Under the pieces are notes generated by a model. It did not search any database and had not been told where the DNA came from. It was given only the letters and a program-made list of their open reading frames with translations. A DNA stretch of 64,000 bases from Panonychus citri (Eukaryota > Arthropoda > Arachnida > Trombidiformes > Tetranychidae), in NCBI RefSeq assembly GCF_014898815.1, contig NW_026515482.1, forward strand, positions 1,054,001 to 1,118,000, given 5' to 3'. The position numbers and the translations under genes were made by a program. Of this stretch, positions 13,680-25,441 are shown in pieces; position 1 is the stretch's first letter; each line of letters opens with the position of its first letter.

Positions 13680-14046
13680 TTATGTTCCATTAAGCGAGAA
13701 ACGAACGGCCTCTGAGAAAGAAATGGTGGAAATTGTTGCTTGTTAATTGTTGGAGATTATTGATTATTATTATTATTACTGATTTTCCATTCGATTCCAG
13801 TTGGTTGGAAAGTTAATTGTTACACTTACCGTGATAAGCGGTTCCATTAATGTCCAAACATCGTCGAGTACATCGATAGAAACAATTAGATCGCTTACAA
13901 CCAATTAAACGGATTCGCTCACATTTACTACATTCAGGAACATAATCAAGATCTGATTCAGTTGAATTAGGTGCTGGTGTCCATGTTTGACCATGGGTCA
14001 GATAAATTATCGTTGTCACAGTAATTATAATGTAAATTAAGTTCAT
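13680..14046 (-). CDS. Six-cysteine secreted peptide, two exons
   Basis: Exon 1 is 14046-13830; donor GTAAGT. A strong acceptor (TTTCTTTCTCAG) precedes a 32-nt terminal exon, 13711-13680, that restores frame and ends in LNGT and a stop; total 82 residues, intron 118 nt. A signal peptide (MNLIYIIITVTTIIYLTHG) is followed by a short linker and a cysteine module with spacing C-x2-C-x7-C-x4-C-x3-C-x3-C, basic in the middle (GCKRSNCFYRCTRRC). An N-glycosylation site (NGT) lies after the last Cys. The fold resembles no family I can name; small disulfide-rich secreted peptides in arthropods include antimicrobial peptides and venom or salivary components. If the intron is retained, the product ends GKCNN with a seventh Cys. 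Confidence 0.65.
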
Positions 14047-14138
14047 TGTTATGTTGTCACTAAATTAACTACAAAAAAAAACACGCAGAGAAAGAAAAAC
14101 AATTTAACTGAATCAATAAATGATCACTTTAAGATTGA

Positions 14139-14148
14139 TTATATATAC
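14139..14148 (-). promoter_or_regulatory. TATA box of the six-cysteine peptide gene
   Basis: On the minus strand the run GTATATATAA lies about 95 nt upstream of the start codon, compatible with a 5' leader of about 60 nt. It is one of the few TATA-like runs placed correctly for a gene in this AT-rich region. Confidence 0.45.
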
Positions 14149-14944
14149 AAAATCAATCGAAAGTTAAAATTAATTTTTCTTTAATTGTTAATCTTAATTG
14201 TTTTGTAGATTATGAAGATTTGAAGGGAAAATACAATTTATCCTGTTGGTTGATTTTCACAAAAGTCCAAACAATTTACCATTGGAAAAATGGTCGATTT
14301 GATTACACAGAAAATTGTTATTGATTGTCAACAATTATCACGAGAAATGAACAGCAATTTAACAGCAATTAACGATAATCATCATCTTTAATCATCTTCT
14401 TCCTTCTTTGGACAATTTACTAATTAAATTTAATACGGAAATGTTACATTCTAATATAAAATCAACTGATTGTTACCAATTGGTTGATTGTTAAGTAATC
14501 AAATCTAATTGAAAAAAATTTAAACCTTCGGTTGACCTTTCATTCAGTTAATCAACCTAATTATCGTAATTGGTTTAATGTTAATCAACCAAATTTTACA
14601 AGTAAAATCTCAGGGAAACCAATTGAGTTAATTAACCAAGAAAATGATTAAAATTAATAATGAATAAAATGAATTTTAATTGTTGTAATAGTTAATTGAT
14701 TGTTTTATTGATCAAATTGGACAGACAAAAGTATCGATGGTCAAGAGGGACAAGAAAATTGATCGGGAGAGAAAGAGAGAAAGAAATGAAAGTGACATTT
14801 AGGAAGAAATTAATTAATTATTTCGATGGAGAAAAGTTAATTAAGATGAAAATTTTTAGTTCGAATGGGAAAAGGTCACAACTGAATCATCTATCCGGTC
14901 ATTCAGAGCGATGGTCATCTTGAGATTTTCGCTGCGAAAATGAA
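14149..14944. other. Spacer between the two cysteine-rich peptide genes
   Basis: AT-rich with no supportable exon. A plus-strand Lys/Arg-rich frame at 14696-14923 has no start context, domain or splice support and overlaps the 3' end of the metallothionein-like gene. Confidence 0.5.
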
Positions 14945-15139
14945 TCAACCATCAGAAGGCTTCTCGTCATGATGACCACAATTGTCCTCTGATTGGTGAC
15001 CCTCTTCATGACAATGTCCACTTTCACCTTTGTCACCTTCGCAAGGGGCATCATGACACTTCTCGGTCTCACAAAGAGCCTCCTCACAATGAGTCTCTTC
15101 ACAACAAGGGTCAGTATTGGCGATTTCAGCTGAAGACAT
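14945..15139 (-). CDS. Metallothionein-like Cys/His-rich acidic peptide
   Basis: A 64-residue product with eight Cys and five His: an N-terminal CCEETHCEEALCETEKC half and a C-terminal half rich in His (GHCHEEGHQSEDNCGHHDE). There is no signal peptide. Acidic residues fill the spaces between Cys, unlike the Lys-rich classical metallothioneins, and CxC pairs are absent apart from one CC. Cytosolic binding of Zn, Cu or Cd is inferred from composition. A TATA box sits about 120 nt upstream. The frame ends KPSDG with no donor signal, so a single coding exon is likely. It could instead be a fragment of a longer Cys-rich protein, but start and stop look clean. Confidence 0.65.
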   Translation of the reverse strand: MSSAEIANTDPCCEETHCEEALCETEKCHDAPCEGDKGESGHCHEEGHQSEDNCGHHDEKPSDG

Positions 15140-15257
15140 GGTGATAATGATGATTAGAAGTTCGAGAAAATAAAATTAAAGAAAACAAAAGAGTAATTAA
15201 AGTTAATTGTTGGTACGAATTTACTTTACTGATGACAATTTACTTTCAATCAAATTG

Positions 15258-15265
15258 TATTTATA
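15258..15265 (-). promoter_or_regulatory. TATA box of the metallothionein-like gene
   Basis: Minus-strand GTATAAATAC spans 15257-15266, about 120 nt upstream of the ATG, giving a leader of about 90 nt. No canonical metal-response element (TGCRCNC) was found next to it by eye. Confidence 0.55.
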
Positions 15266-15266
15266 C

Positions 15267-17183
15267 TTGGACGATCATCTCAAGACCTATGGGAGCAGAT
15301 GATTGTATTGATTAGTTAATTGTTTGGGGAAAGAGAAAACAATAAATCAATAACAATCAGTTAATTAAAAGGTTTACAGTTAATTGTTTTCACTCATCAT
15401 CAGCAATAATTAAGAGGATTGGGTCGAGGTGAACAAAATTTACTTTTTAATTTTCATATTAATTGTGTTTACCTAAACTAATTACAATCAATTGTCTCGT
15501 TTTAATTAACAATCAATGTTAATTTTCATTTTTATTTACAATTTGCAATTGGATTGCTTTGATGATTTGTGACAATTTAATTTTACTAAATCTAATTGTA
15601 ATTCTCTAATTTAGTTAATTATCAATTAATATCTCACAATTTTTTCATTCTTCCCCTTAATTGTTGTGATTAATTTAATTTCTCATTCCTTTGATTACCT
15701 TGTTTCATTCAATTGATTAAACAATTAACCTTGTCTATTGTTATTGATGGTTTATTGGTGCTAATTGGTTATCAATTCAAGGTGATTAACTTAATTGTAA
15801 GTGACACTTTTATTTTTCAATTAAATTATTATTAAATCAACTGATTTACTTTAATTTAGTTATTTTTAATCACTCTAATTGTTAATCATCTTTAATTTAC
15901 CAATTGAAGATTTTGTTTTTAAATCTCATAATTCAATAAACAATTAACTAATCATCAATTACATCGTAGAGTTGTTAAATCACTCGATTAATTGTTTATC
16001 TAATTGTTATCATTTTAAATTGTTAAGTGATTCAATTTCCTCTTCCTGCAATTACCTTAATCATAAAAACTATTGTTCAATTTAAATCATTGATTAACCT
16101 TCATAAATGATTAACCATTAACTAGATCAAAGTTGATTAATTTCAAATCACAACAATTTAATAATAAATTGATTAAAAAAAGGACAGAAATCATCACTTA
16201 ATTGTCAACCTTTTCTCCAAAAAAGTTAAATAAGGACAAAAATTTACTTGATTAGGTTAAATTGTTTCAAGTTCAATGAAAACAATTAAGAAAATCAATA
16301 AGCGATCAAAATTTTGATAGTTAATTGTTTGTTAAAAGTGAATCAAACTAATCAAAAAATGTCAATAAACTCAATATCTTTTAAATTATGTTTACCAATC
16401 GTCTCAATTTAACCAACAATTAAGAGAAAGATGAAAGTTAATTGTGTTTACCTGTTAGTCTCATCTGTTAGCAATTAACTTGATAGAAATTGAGAATTTA
16501 AATTGTTCAAAGAATCAGCAATGGAATTGGTTGAAAGTAATCAAAGAGAAAATTAATTCCTCAACAATTGAACAACAGAAATAAAATGAGCCGAATTGTA
16601 AATTAACCTAAACTATTAAATAATTAAGAAAATTAGCTAATCAACAACATGGAATTAATCAGAGAAATGATCAGAAAATCTCCAAGCGAACATCAATTTG
16701 GTCAATTAATCGATTTTCCAATCGTTTCGAATTAAATTAATTCGAAATTGATTTTGTTCCATTTAATTAACATTTGCCCCTTTCTCTCATCTTCCTGCTC
16801 TTTCATCTTCTCTCTTCATTTCTGTCTATTTTGTGCTCTGTCTAATTTCCTCTTTCTTCCTTGAGAGAGAGAGAGAGAGAGAGAAATTTATCTTCTCTTT
16901 CTCCTGATTGTCTCTTTCCATCATTTCTGTTTGTAATGGTTGTTTGTTATTTACATTGATCTCTCTCAGTCTCTCTCTTTCTCTGTTATTTTATTTTGAT
17001 TTTTTCTTTATTCTTTATAACAACAACATCTTATCATCATCTATCTTCACTCTCTCATCATTCTCATCATTTTCTATCATCATTCTCATCCCTACCAACC
17101 ACAATCACCACTTTCTGTTGTTTCTCTCCTTTCTGATTAATCTTTTTTTTTGTTTTTGTGTTTAGTTTATTTACTAATTAAAA
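15267..17183. other. AT-rich intergenic DNA and pyrimidine-rich TSG101 leader
   Basis: No exon is supported up to the TSG101 start. A (GA)n run lies at 16863-16884, and 16900-17160 is strongly pyrimidine-rich with TCTC and CATCAT words. The open plus-strand frame there (16908-17165) is translated low-complexity leader, not a gene. Confidence 0.6.
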
Positions 17184-19564
17184 ATGGAAAATAATTTGGT
17201 CATGTTATTAGGAAGATGCAAGGTAAGTGTCTCTATTGGCCTTCTCATTAATTGTAGACTCAATTAAAACTGTCTATGTGTAGATTTTATTCATTTGATT
17301 ATAATCAACAATTAGGCTGCTCCTTTTCAATGTTATTCCTTTGCCAAGACTCTCTCATTCTCTTCAGCTGTGAGTTGATATTAATTTGATCTCATCTCTG
17401 TAATTTGTTCAATTGATTATTGATTCAATTGTTTTCTTTTTGTTTTGTTAATGTTAATGACCATTGGCTATTAGATGTTAAAAGAATTGAAAGGTGAATG
17501 AGACTTATAGAAGAATCAGAGGAAAATTATTTTCTATTCTATTTGAGGTGGAAAAGAAAAGAATATTGTTTTTGTTTTCTATTCTATTCTGTTTCCCTTT
17601 TCTCTTTGTTCTGTCTTTTTTTCTCTCTTTGTCTCAAAAATTTACTCTAATTTTTGTTCTCTCTTTCCAGTATAAGTATCAAACTCAAGCCAAAAAGGAC
17701 ATCGCCAATGTATTAGGCTTTTATCGGGGATTACAGCCCAAATTGGAAAAATATACCTTCTCCGACGGTAAAGAACAAGATTTGGTTCTACTCCATGGAA
17801 CTATTCCAATCTCGTTTAAAGGGAGCACTTATCACATACCTGTGGGTATATTTGTCCAAAAAGATCATCCCTATTCACCGCCGATGTGTTATGTACGACC
17901 AACATCCGAAATGGCGATAAAAATATCTAAATATGTTGATCATGAGGGTAAAATTTATCTACCCTATCTGTCCGATTGGAAAGCAGATTCAAGTGATATT
18001 CTTGGTGCCATTCAGGTTATGATAATCATTTTTGGTGAAACACCTCCGGTCTATCAAAAGCCAAAAACCTCACCAATGGAACCACAACAACCTTACGTTA
18101 AGCCTCCTTATCCAACTCAAAGTAATAATCTACTATCATTAGAACTCTACCAACACCCAGTCTTGTCCACCACCCTGACAAAGACTCTGAATGCTCTGTC
18201 AATTCAATATTCCAAGGTTATTCATATACAAGTTATAGAGAAAGAATTTTTTTCATCCTAATTCTTTCCTTAAATTGTATTCTCTTTGTTCATATCAAGA
18301 GTAAGACTTTTTCCTTAGAATCTCTTGTTGCGAACAAAGAATTCATTTACAAATCCATAGTTTCTATTTACTATTTTTCCTCTGCTCTCTCTCACTCACT
18401 TTCTCTCCTCTCTAATGGAAATATGATAGATGCGATTCAATGAGAATTACATGTTTTCTCTGAAACGTTAATCAACATCAGATTGATGTTTATTTTTTTA
18501 CTACTCTAAGTAATCAGTTGAATTGATCAACTAGCAAGTTGAGTCATTTTCATTTATCATCTTTATGTGATTTATTTACTGATTGTTTCTCTCTCTCTCT
18601 TTTTTCATTCCTTCAGCCTATTCTCAGTTACCTAATCAACCAACAACGGTTAATATGCCGCCAGTCTCAACCTCTGTGGCCTCACCATCTTATCCAAGCG
18701 CTAATCCACCGTATCCAACCTCATCATATCCATACAGTAATTTTCCTAATTCCGATTCATCTTATCCACCAATCCAAAACCCATCATATCCTGGATATCC
18801 TGGTTACCCACCATCAACTGGTTATAATCAACAATCTACTGTTAACAGCCAAACCTCAACACCTTCAGCAAATACTAGAACAATTACCGAAGAGCATATT
18901 CGAGCTTCCTTGATTACCGCAGTTAATGATAAAGTAAAGGAAAGATTAAGGGAAAGATTGGGACGAGTTTACGCTGAGAATGATGTACTTGGTAAATACT
19001 CGGATGATCTAGGTCGCGGTAAACAGAAATTGGAATCATTGATGAAACGAATGGAACAAGATAAAATTGATTTGGAAAATTGTAAACAAACTCTCAAGAC
19101 AAAAACCGCTCAAATTGATGAATTAATTGTCAAACTTGAAAATGAACAAAAAGTTAATGCCATAGACGATGCGTTTGGTCCTCAAGAACCTTTATATAAA
19201 CAGTAGGTTCCAAATTTAAATCTAAATTACTAACCATTGAAATATCGATCAATATAATTACTGTTTTCTCTTTCTCTCTTGTTAATTTAGATTGTTAAAT
19301 GCCTTCGCTGAGGAAAATGCAACTGTAGATGCCATATATTACTTAGGAGAAGCTCGAAGAAAAGGTGTCATTGATTTAGATGCTTTTCTCAAGGTAAATG
19401 TGACAGAATTTTTTTTTATACTAATGAACCGAATCATCTTGTTAATATTGGTACTAATTGTTTGTTTCTATGGTTTACAGAATGTTCGTGAATTATCAAG
19501 AAGACAATTTATGCTTCGAGCGTTGATGCAAAAGTGTCGAGAGAAAGCCGGTCTACCCTATTAA
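17184..19564 (+). CDS. TSG101: Tumor susceptibility gene 101 (ESCRT-I subunit)
   Basis: Five exons: 17184-17222, 17671-18121, 18617-19202, 19291-19393 and 19481-19564; all joins keep frame (420 residues). It is the Vps23 subunit of ESCRT-I, which recognises ubiquitylated cargo and PTAP motifs in endosomal sorting, cytokinetic abscission and virus budding. Residues 1-140 form the UEV domain (YKYQTQAKKDI, HGTIPISFKGSTYHIPVG, EGKIYLPYLSDW, IQVMIIIFGETPPVY), with Tyr in place of the E2 catalytic Cys, as in the family. A Pro/Tyr/Ser-rich linker (about 141-250) precedes TITEEHIRASL, a coiled coil (about 262-345) and the C-terminal steadiness box (PLYKQ-LLNAFAEENATVDAIYYLGEA, GVIDLDAFLK-NVRELSRRQFMLRALMQKCR). 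The exon 3 donor GTAGGT creates the Gln of PLYKQ across the junction. Length and domain order match animal orthologs. Confidence 0.95.
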
Positions 19565-22178
19565 TATACAGATAAACACGCTCGCTAAAAGGATAATCAT
19601 TGTTTCATCTTTCGTTTAAAGGAAAAGAAAAAGTTTCATCACAACTCATCATGCTACTGATATTCATCAGAGATAGTCCATTATTTTGTTGAAGAAATGT
19701 TAATGCTGATGATTATCATAATCTCTTTGGGTCTTTTCTGTTAATTAAGTTATCATTCTGTCTTTTCTTTCACGCAATCAATTAGAGGTGAGAGAGGCAT
19801 TAGAGGAAAAGGAAATGGGAAGACAAACATAATTGTACTAAACAAACATCAAAAGCTCATCAACATCAAGTTTCTCTCTTTCTTTCTCTTGATATTTAAA
19901 AATTAAGACCAATATATTCAACAATCTCTAAATTATGCTGATGATTAATTCCTACAAAAAATGATGTGAGAAATTAAGAAATCAGAATTAATTGTTGGTC
20001 ATCTTCTTTAATCACTAATATTTATCTTAATTTTCTCCTTATTTTCCATTGTACGATTATGTAATATAAATTATAATTGAAAAAGTGAAAAATAATTAAC
20101 AGGTAAACATAACAACAAGACCGTAAATCACATAACATTTTCACACCATTTAAATGCTATCATTTTTTTTTTCTTAAATCTCAATTTTTATCATGTTAGA
20201 ATTGAAATTTCATATGTAAACTTAAATGATGGTTACAATAAATCACCGGAGAAATTAAAGAAAATATTGAAAATCAATTTAACATGAAATTCAAGTGTCT
20301 CTCTCATTCAATCTCAATTCTTCATTTGTCCTTAAACATTTTATCTCCAAAATGTAACCATGTACATGTAAATCGTTACCCTGACCCTGTAACAATTTCA
20401 TCTAATTAAAACTGAACAACTTAATTAGCAAAATTAGCAAACAACTTTCACATGGATAAATAGTTAAGCTTATCATTGATTATCAATGACAAAAACACAA
20501 CATTAATCATTACAAAAAGTAATTGATTCAACAACAGATCTAAATCTAACCATAAGAATCAAATGAGAATCTAATCAACAGGTAAAAACAAAACAGAATC
20601 ACTAATTAGTGAGTTAATTCACTAATTCAATCAACAATCATCAAAATAATTCACACTCACAATTAAAAGATTAAATCGTGAAAGAAAAAACAAAAAAAAC
20701 TCAATTGAAATGATGAAAATGTGATGAATGTTTTGTATCAACAAAAATAGAAAACAATTTATCCAATTAAATATCCAAGGTTATATTCTGATGGTGATTC
20801 AATTAGATTAACTGGACACTTAGGTAGAAATTAAATTGTAACAATCGATAAAATAAATTGTACAATTAACAGTAGAATCACTTTTACTTGAAGTGCGAAT
20901 GAGGCCAACCTGTTGAAGAAGAAGAAAAAAAAACAATAACAAAAAATTCTATTCTCTTTCTCTTTCTTTTTCTCTTTCTTTCAGTTAACCAGAAAGTAGA
21001 AAACAACAACAATGAAACTCACAACATTCTGATGATTGGAAACGTCAACAACATGAGCTTACAAATTGATCCAACAATTAATTGATTCTAATTTTTTGTT
21101 ACTCTTTAAGTGTCTCAAAATTTCACAATTAACTTGATCAACTGTTCAACAATCAACTTGATTTCACTTTTCTTCATTTTCGATAACCATTTCGGTTCAA
21201 CAAACATTTCAATTTGTTCATTTTTTTTCAGTTTCTTCTTTTCTCCCATAAATTCAAATTCTCTTGTCACATTTACCTGTTTACATCATCATCTTCATCA
21301 TCAATATCTTTTACATCTTTACCTTAATCATCTTCATCTTCTGTTTCTTTAACATTAACCATCAACATTGTCATTGTTTCTTTTTTTTTCTTCTGTTCTT
21401 TTCTATATGTTGATTCCTCCATATTGGATTATTTTGTCTTCTTCATTTCTTCGCCCAATTGTAACAGTCAACCTGTTGATTTAATGTCTACTTAATTGTC
21501 ACCTAGTCTTTTCAATTTATAATCATCATTGATCATCATTTAATTTGTTCTTCTTTTCTAATTAAATTATGATCACAGTGATATCCATCTTTCAATGTAA
21601 AAGGTATTACCTTGTTTCTATTGACAAGGTGATTACCAGTTTTATTAACTGTTCATGTAAAAAGATCAGCAAATCATTTTGGTGAGTTTATTTTTCCTCT
21701 TTAAATTTATTGATTTAATTTCAATTGTTTATTAGCAAAGTGACTGTTTTAATTTCTATACACAATGTATATAATATAATTTCATTCTTCGATTCTTTCT
21801 ATCTCTCTCTAACTCTCTCTCTCTTTCTCTCTCTCCTTTTCTCTCTACGTAAATGTTAACATACTCTTGTTTTGGTGAAAAGGAGAGCAAATGATCAACA
21901 ATTTACTCTCTTTCTATTTTCCTTTTATTCTAAACAATTAATGAATCACTGAATTTGTACGATAATCACCAAGCCTTTATTCTAGTCTCATCATCATCTT
22001 CTCTTCTTCTTCTTGTTCCATCTTCTTCTTTTTCTTTCATTTAATCGATTCACCACCTACACATGAATGGTTAGGATGATGACGGTGATATTTTAGATTC
22101 TCATTGTGTATCTTATACAATTTATTTTAATTTTCTCTTTAATTTCAATCAGTGTTTCTACGATGTGATTTAAATACA
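19565..22178. other. TSG101 3' flank and TMCO4 upstream region
   Basis: No coding exon supported. Pyrimidine-rich blocks (about 20950-20985, 21220-21420 and 21795-21845) resemble leader or intron sequence of TMCO4. An acceptor (TTTCAATCAG) at 22152 suggests a 5' UTR intron that opens onto the exon with the TMCO4 start. Confidence 0.55.
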
Positions 22179-25125
22179 ATGGATGATACGGATGAAACAT
22201 GTTCTAATCCTAGTTCACTTGGTAATTATGTTCAATACATTTTCTTTTCACAATTATCTCCTCAAAGATCATCTAAATCTAACCCTTTAGTTTTTTCACT
22301 TTTCTTTTCTGTTTCTAATATCGTTTATTTTTTTCTTAATCATCTACAGGATACAATTCATTATCATCTCAAAGTGAACCATTAACCTCGTTAATCAGTG
22401 ATGCAGGAATTTATTCACTTTGTGGCCTCACTGCGCTCGCTTTTTGTCAATTATTTCCCGACGAATGGGACCAGTAAGTGAACGATCATCGAAACGAATA
22501 TATTACCACAGTTACCATGTAATCGCCATTGAAACAATGGAATCTTGTTGTCAGCCTCAAACTCTTAATTCAATATTAGTTTACAATTACAATTGGAAAC
22601 AATTAGAGTGACTTTTATTTATCTCATTCTCTCTCTCTCTCTCTCTCGTATTACCAATGACAAACTCAAATGATTTACAAATGAGATATAATAGTTAACA
22701 TTTATTTCATATCAACTTTGATGACAATCAATTCATAACAATTAAGATTTTATCATAAATAGTTAATTATATTGGATACATGAAACATGAGAATCAAACA
22801 TATGTTTAAATTGTTACCAAATTAACAAACAAATCAACAAGTATTCATGTTTTCATCTTGATCTAAATTTAGTTCTACCTGATAATAGTTACGATTCATC
22901 ATGATTGTTCATCTGCTCAGTAAATGTCAATTTAACTCTCATCTATTTATGGCTATTGCGTCATTGTGATTAACGTAATATTATATTATTGATTGTTATT
23001 CTAATGATTTTCTCTATTATTTTCCATTTAATTGTAAAGGCAATTCCGTGAGGATACGTTGGAATCTCTCATTAAGCATCTCGGACTTCCCTTGCAGATT
23101 AAAAACTCAATGAATGCCCTCATGTCCGGTGAAGGGGGAGATATTAACGCTTTCGCTAATCTGCTCAGGGAAGAGAAAATTTTACAAACAACTTGTTTAA
23201 AAGTAATTGAAGAATTGGTACTTTTTGCAGTTCGAGAAGGTAAATTTTCTATTCAAATATATTTTTATTCATTGTTGAATTTTCTAATTGATTTACTGTT
23301 CACCTAATTGTGTATTGTGTGTTAATTATTGATAAACTTTTGTTTTCATTGAATTGCTATCAAAACAAAAAGAATCAGGTGAAAAGAAACAAGGTAAACT
23401 TTGTCTTTTTCTCATATTCCATGGGAATTCCGCTTCTTTGATCAGTTTTAAATTCTTTTTCTTTTTCTTTATTTTCATTCTACAGGAGTTTATGATTCTC
23501 GAATGCGAGTTCTAGTTCTTTATGTAGCTAATGTTCTTGGAGTTCCTGTTCAATTGGTTGAACTTTTCGAGGAATCAGTGATTGAAATGTTAACCAATGA
23601 TGTTCCGTCCGAAAGTGAGGAAGATGTTAAGGAGAAAGCTAAACGTCGTCGTAATAAAAAGATTAAAAGATATTTTATGATCGGATTAGCTGGATTAGGT
23701 GGTGGAGCGATTATCGGGTTAACTGGTGGTTTGGCAGCGCCTTTTGTGGCCGCTGGTGCCGGTGCTATTATCGGTGGTGCGGGTGCTGCTGCTCTCGGAT
23801 CAACGGCAGGTATTGCTGTGATTGGATCACTTTTCGGTGTCGCTGGTGCTGGTTTAACGGGCTACAAGATGAAAAAACGAGTTGGAGATATTGAAGAGTT
23901 TGCCTTTGACAAATTGTCCGATGGTCGTGAGTTACACATAACCATTGCCGTTTCCGGTTGGATTTCAGAAGAAGGGCCTAAAGCATTTCAAGAGCCTTGG
24001 CGAACACTTCAAAACACTAGAGAACAATATTGTATTCGTTATGAATCTGCGTTCCTTTTAGAACTTGGTCGTGCCCTTGACTATTTCCTCGGTTTCGCTG
24101 TTTCAGTAGCAGCTCAGGAAGCTCTTAAATACACTATTCTTTCAGGTATAATGGCGGCAATCGCCTGGCCCACTTCACTAGTTACTCTTGCCTCCGTCAT
24201 TGATAATCCTTGGGGTGTTTGTATCCGTCGCTCTGCTGAAGTAGGAAAACACTTGGCAGAAATCCTTATTTCTCGGCAACAAGGACGTAGACCAGTTACT
24301 CTTATCGGTTTCTCTCTTGGTGCTCGAGCCATTTTTTATTGTTTACAAGAATTAGTCTCTCGAAAAGGCTCCGAGGGTATAATAGAAGATGTCATCCTAC
24401 TCGGTGCTCCCGTCGCTGGTAATGCTCAACAATGGAAACAATTTTCTCGTGTGGTCTCTGGTCGTGTGGTGAACGGCTATTGTAGAGGTGATTGGCTTCT
24501 CAAATTTCTCTATCGAACCTCAACGGCTACGCTTAAAATCGCTGGACTTGCACCAGTTGATTGGAAAGATCGACGAATGTGTAATATTGATCTAAGTGAA
24601 ATTGTCTCTGGTCATATGGATTATTATAGGAAAATGTCTTCCGTTTTAAAAGCGGTTGGTGTTCGTACAAAAGAAAGGACGAAAAGAAAAGCCGAATCGC
24701 TTTATATGAAAAAGTGTCTCTCCGATTTGCCAATTAAAGATTACCCTGATGATTCAATTGATCCAGTTGATCTAATCAAATATTTTCCAGAGATTCGTCT
24801 ATCAATATCAGAGCCCAATTTACAATCAATTAGTCGGAAATTTAAACTCGCTGCTAATGATGATGAGACGAATGATGAAGCTCGAGCAAATATTATCTCT
24901 CAAATATCGAATCTTCGACGCACACATTCAATGGACAGTATTTCCTCTCGATCTTATAGTCGATCATCTGGAGTGGCCTTTACCCCGTCATCTTCCGCTT
25001 CCGATTATAATCTAATGAAAATGTCTGCATCTCGTTCATTTAATCAAACATTTGATTCACTTGCTGAACAAGACACAGAAAATAGTTTCTCATCCAATTC
25101 ATCAATCAAAGAGACTAAAAGCTAA
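22179..25125 (+). CDS. TMCO4: TMCO4 homolog (DUF726, alpha/beta-hydrolase-like membrane protein)
   Basis: Exons 22179-22221, 22350-22473, 23040-23239 and 23486-25125, plus an optional 21-nt microexon at 23373-23393; 668 or 675 residues. The N-terminal part includes FPDEWDQ-QFREDTLESLIKHLG. A Lys/Arg-rich stretch (AKRRRNKKIKR) precedes Gly/Ala-rich hydrophobic spans (GLAGLGGGAIIGLTGGLAAP.. and GGAGAAALGSTAGIAVIGSLFG). The hydrolase-like part has HITIAVSGW, VTLIGFSLGARAIFYCL (a G-x-S-x-G nucleophile elbow, Ser about 399) and VILLGAPVAGN. Later come a DWKDRRMCNIDLSEIVSGHMDYYRKM segment with a candidate His and a Ser-rich tail. Relatives include yeast Mil1, linked to Golgi/endosome trafficking; no enzymatic activity is established here. 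The start follows an acceptor at 22152, with nine in-frame codons upstream. Confidence 0.92.
23373..23393 (+). other. Candidate 21-nt in-frame microexon in TMCO4
   Basis: Flanked by AG at 23372 and GTAAAC at 23394. Included, it adds seven residues (ESGEKKQ) between VRE and GVYDSRM; skipped, exons 23239 and 23486 still join in frame. All three junctions have the same phase (1). The preceding polypyrimidine tract is weak (CAAAACAAAAAG), so it may be a regulated cassette or a chance match. Confidence 0.45.
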
Positions 25126-25441
25126 TTTCGTATCATTTTAGTGATTAAAAACTCATCTATTTTAATCGTCATCAATTTCATCATCACCGCTTAAAAACAA
25201 TCATTCAAATCAAAGGAGTAAAAAAACTAATACACACAAATAACTTAAATCTAATCCAATTGAAAAAAGAGATTAACTTTTTTGGATAAACTCTTTCGAT
25301 ACAAATTGCTAATAATCAACTTAATTACATAATCAAAAGGAATATATTGAGATTATTGTTCAACTGTAAAATTTTATTTATCCAATATTTTTGTATTCTT
25401 TCTGAACAATTATAATTGTATGATTATAATAATTAAAAGCT
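25126..25441. other. Convergent 3' flanks of TMCO4 and the pentad-repeat gene
   Basis: A spacer of about 315 nt between the TMCO4 stop and the stop of the minus-strand gene. AT-rich, with no exon; the two transcripts probably end or overlap here. Confidence 0.55.

Noticed and set aside
14696..14923. Lys/Arg-rich plus-strand frame
   Set aside because: Low complexity, no signal or domain, and no promoter of its own.
17494..17670. Upstream extension of the TSG101 UEV exon
   Set aside because: Codes Phe/Leu/Ser low complexity from the polypyrimidine tract of the intron; the acceptor at 17670 gives the correct family start.
23059..23307. Stand-alone 82-residue protein
   Set aside because: It is exon 3 of TMCO4 read through its donor into the intron.
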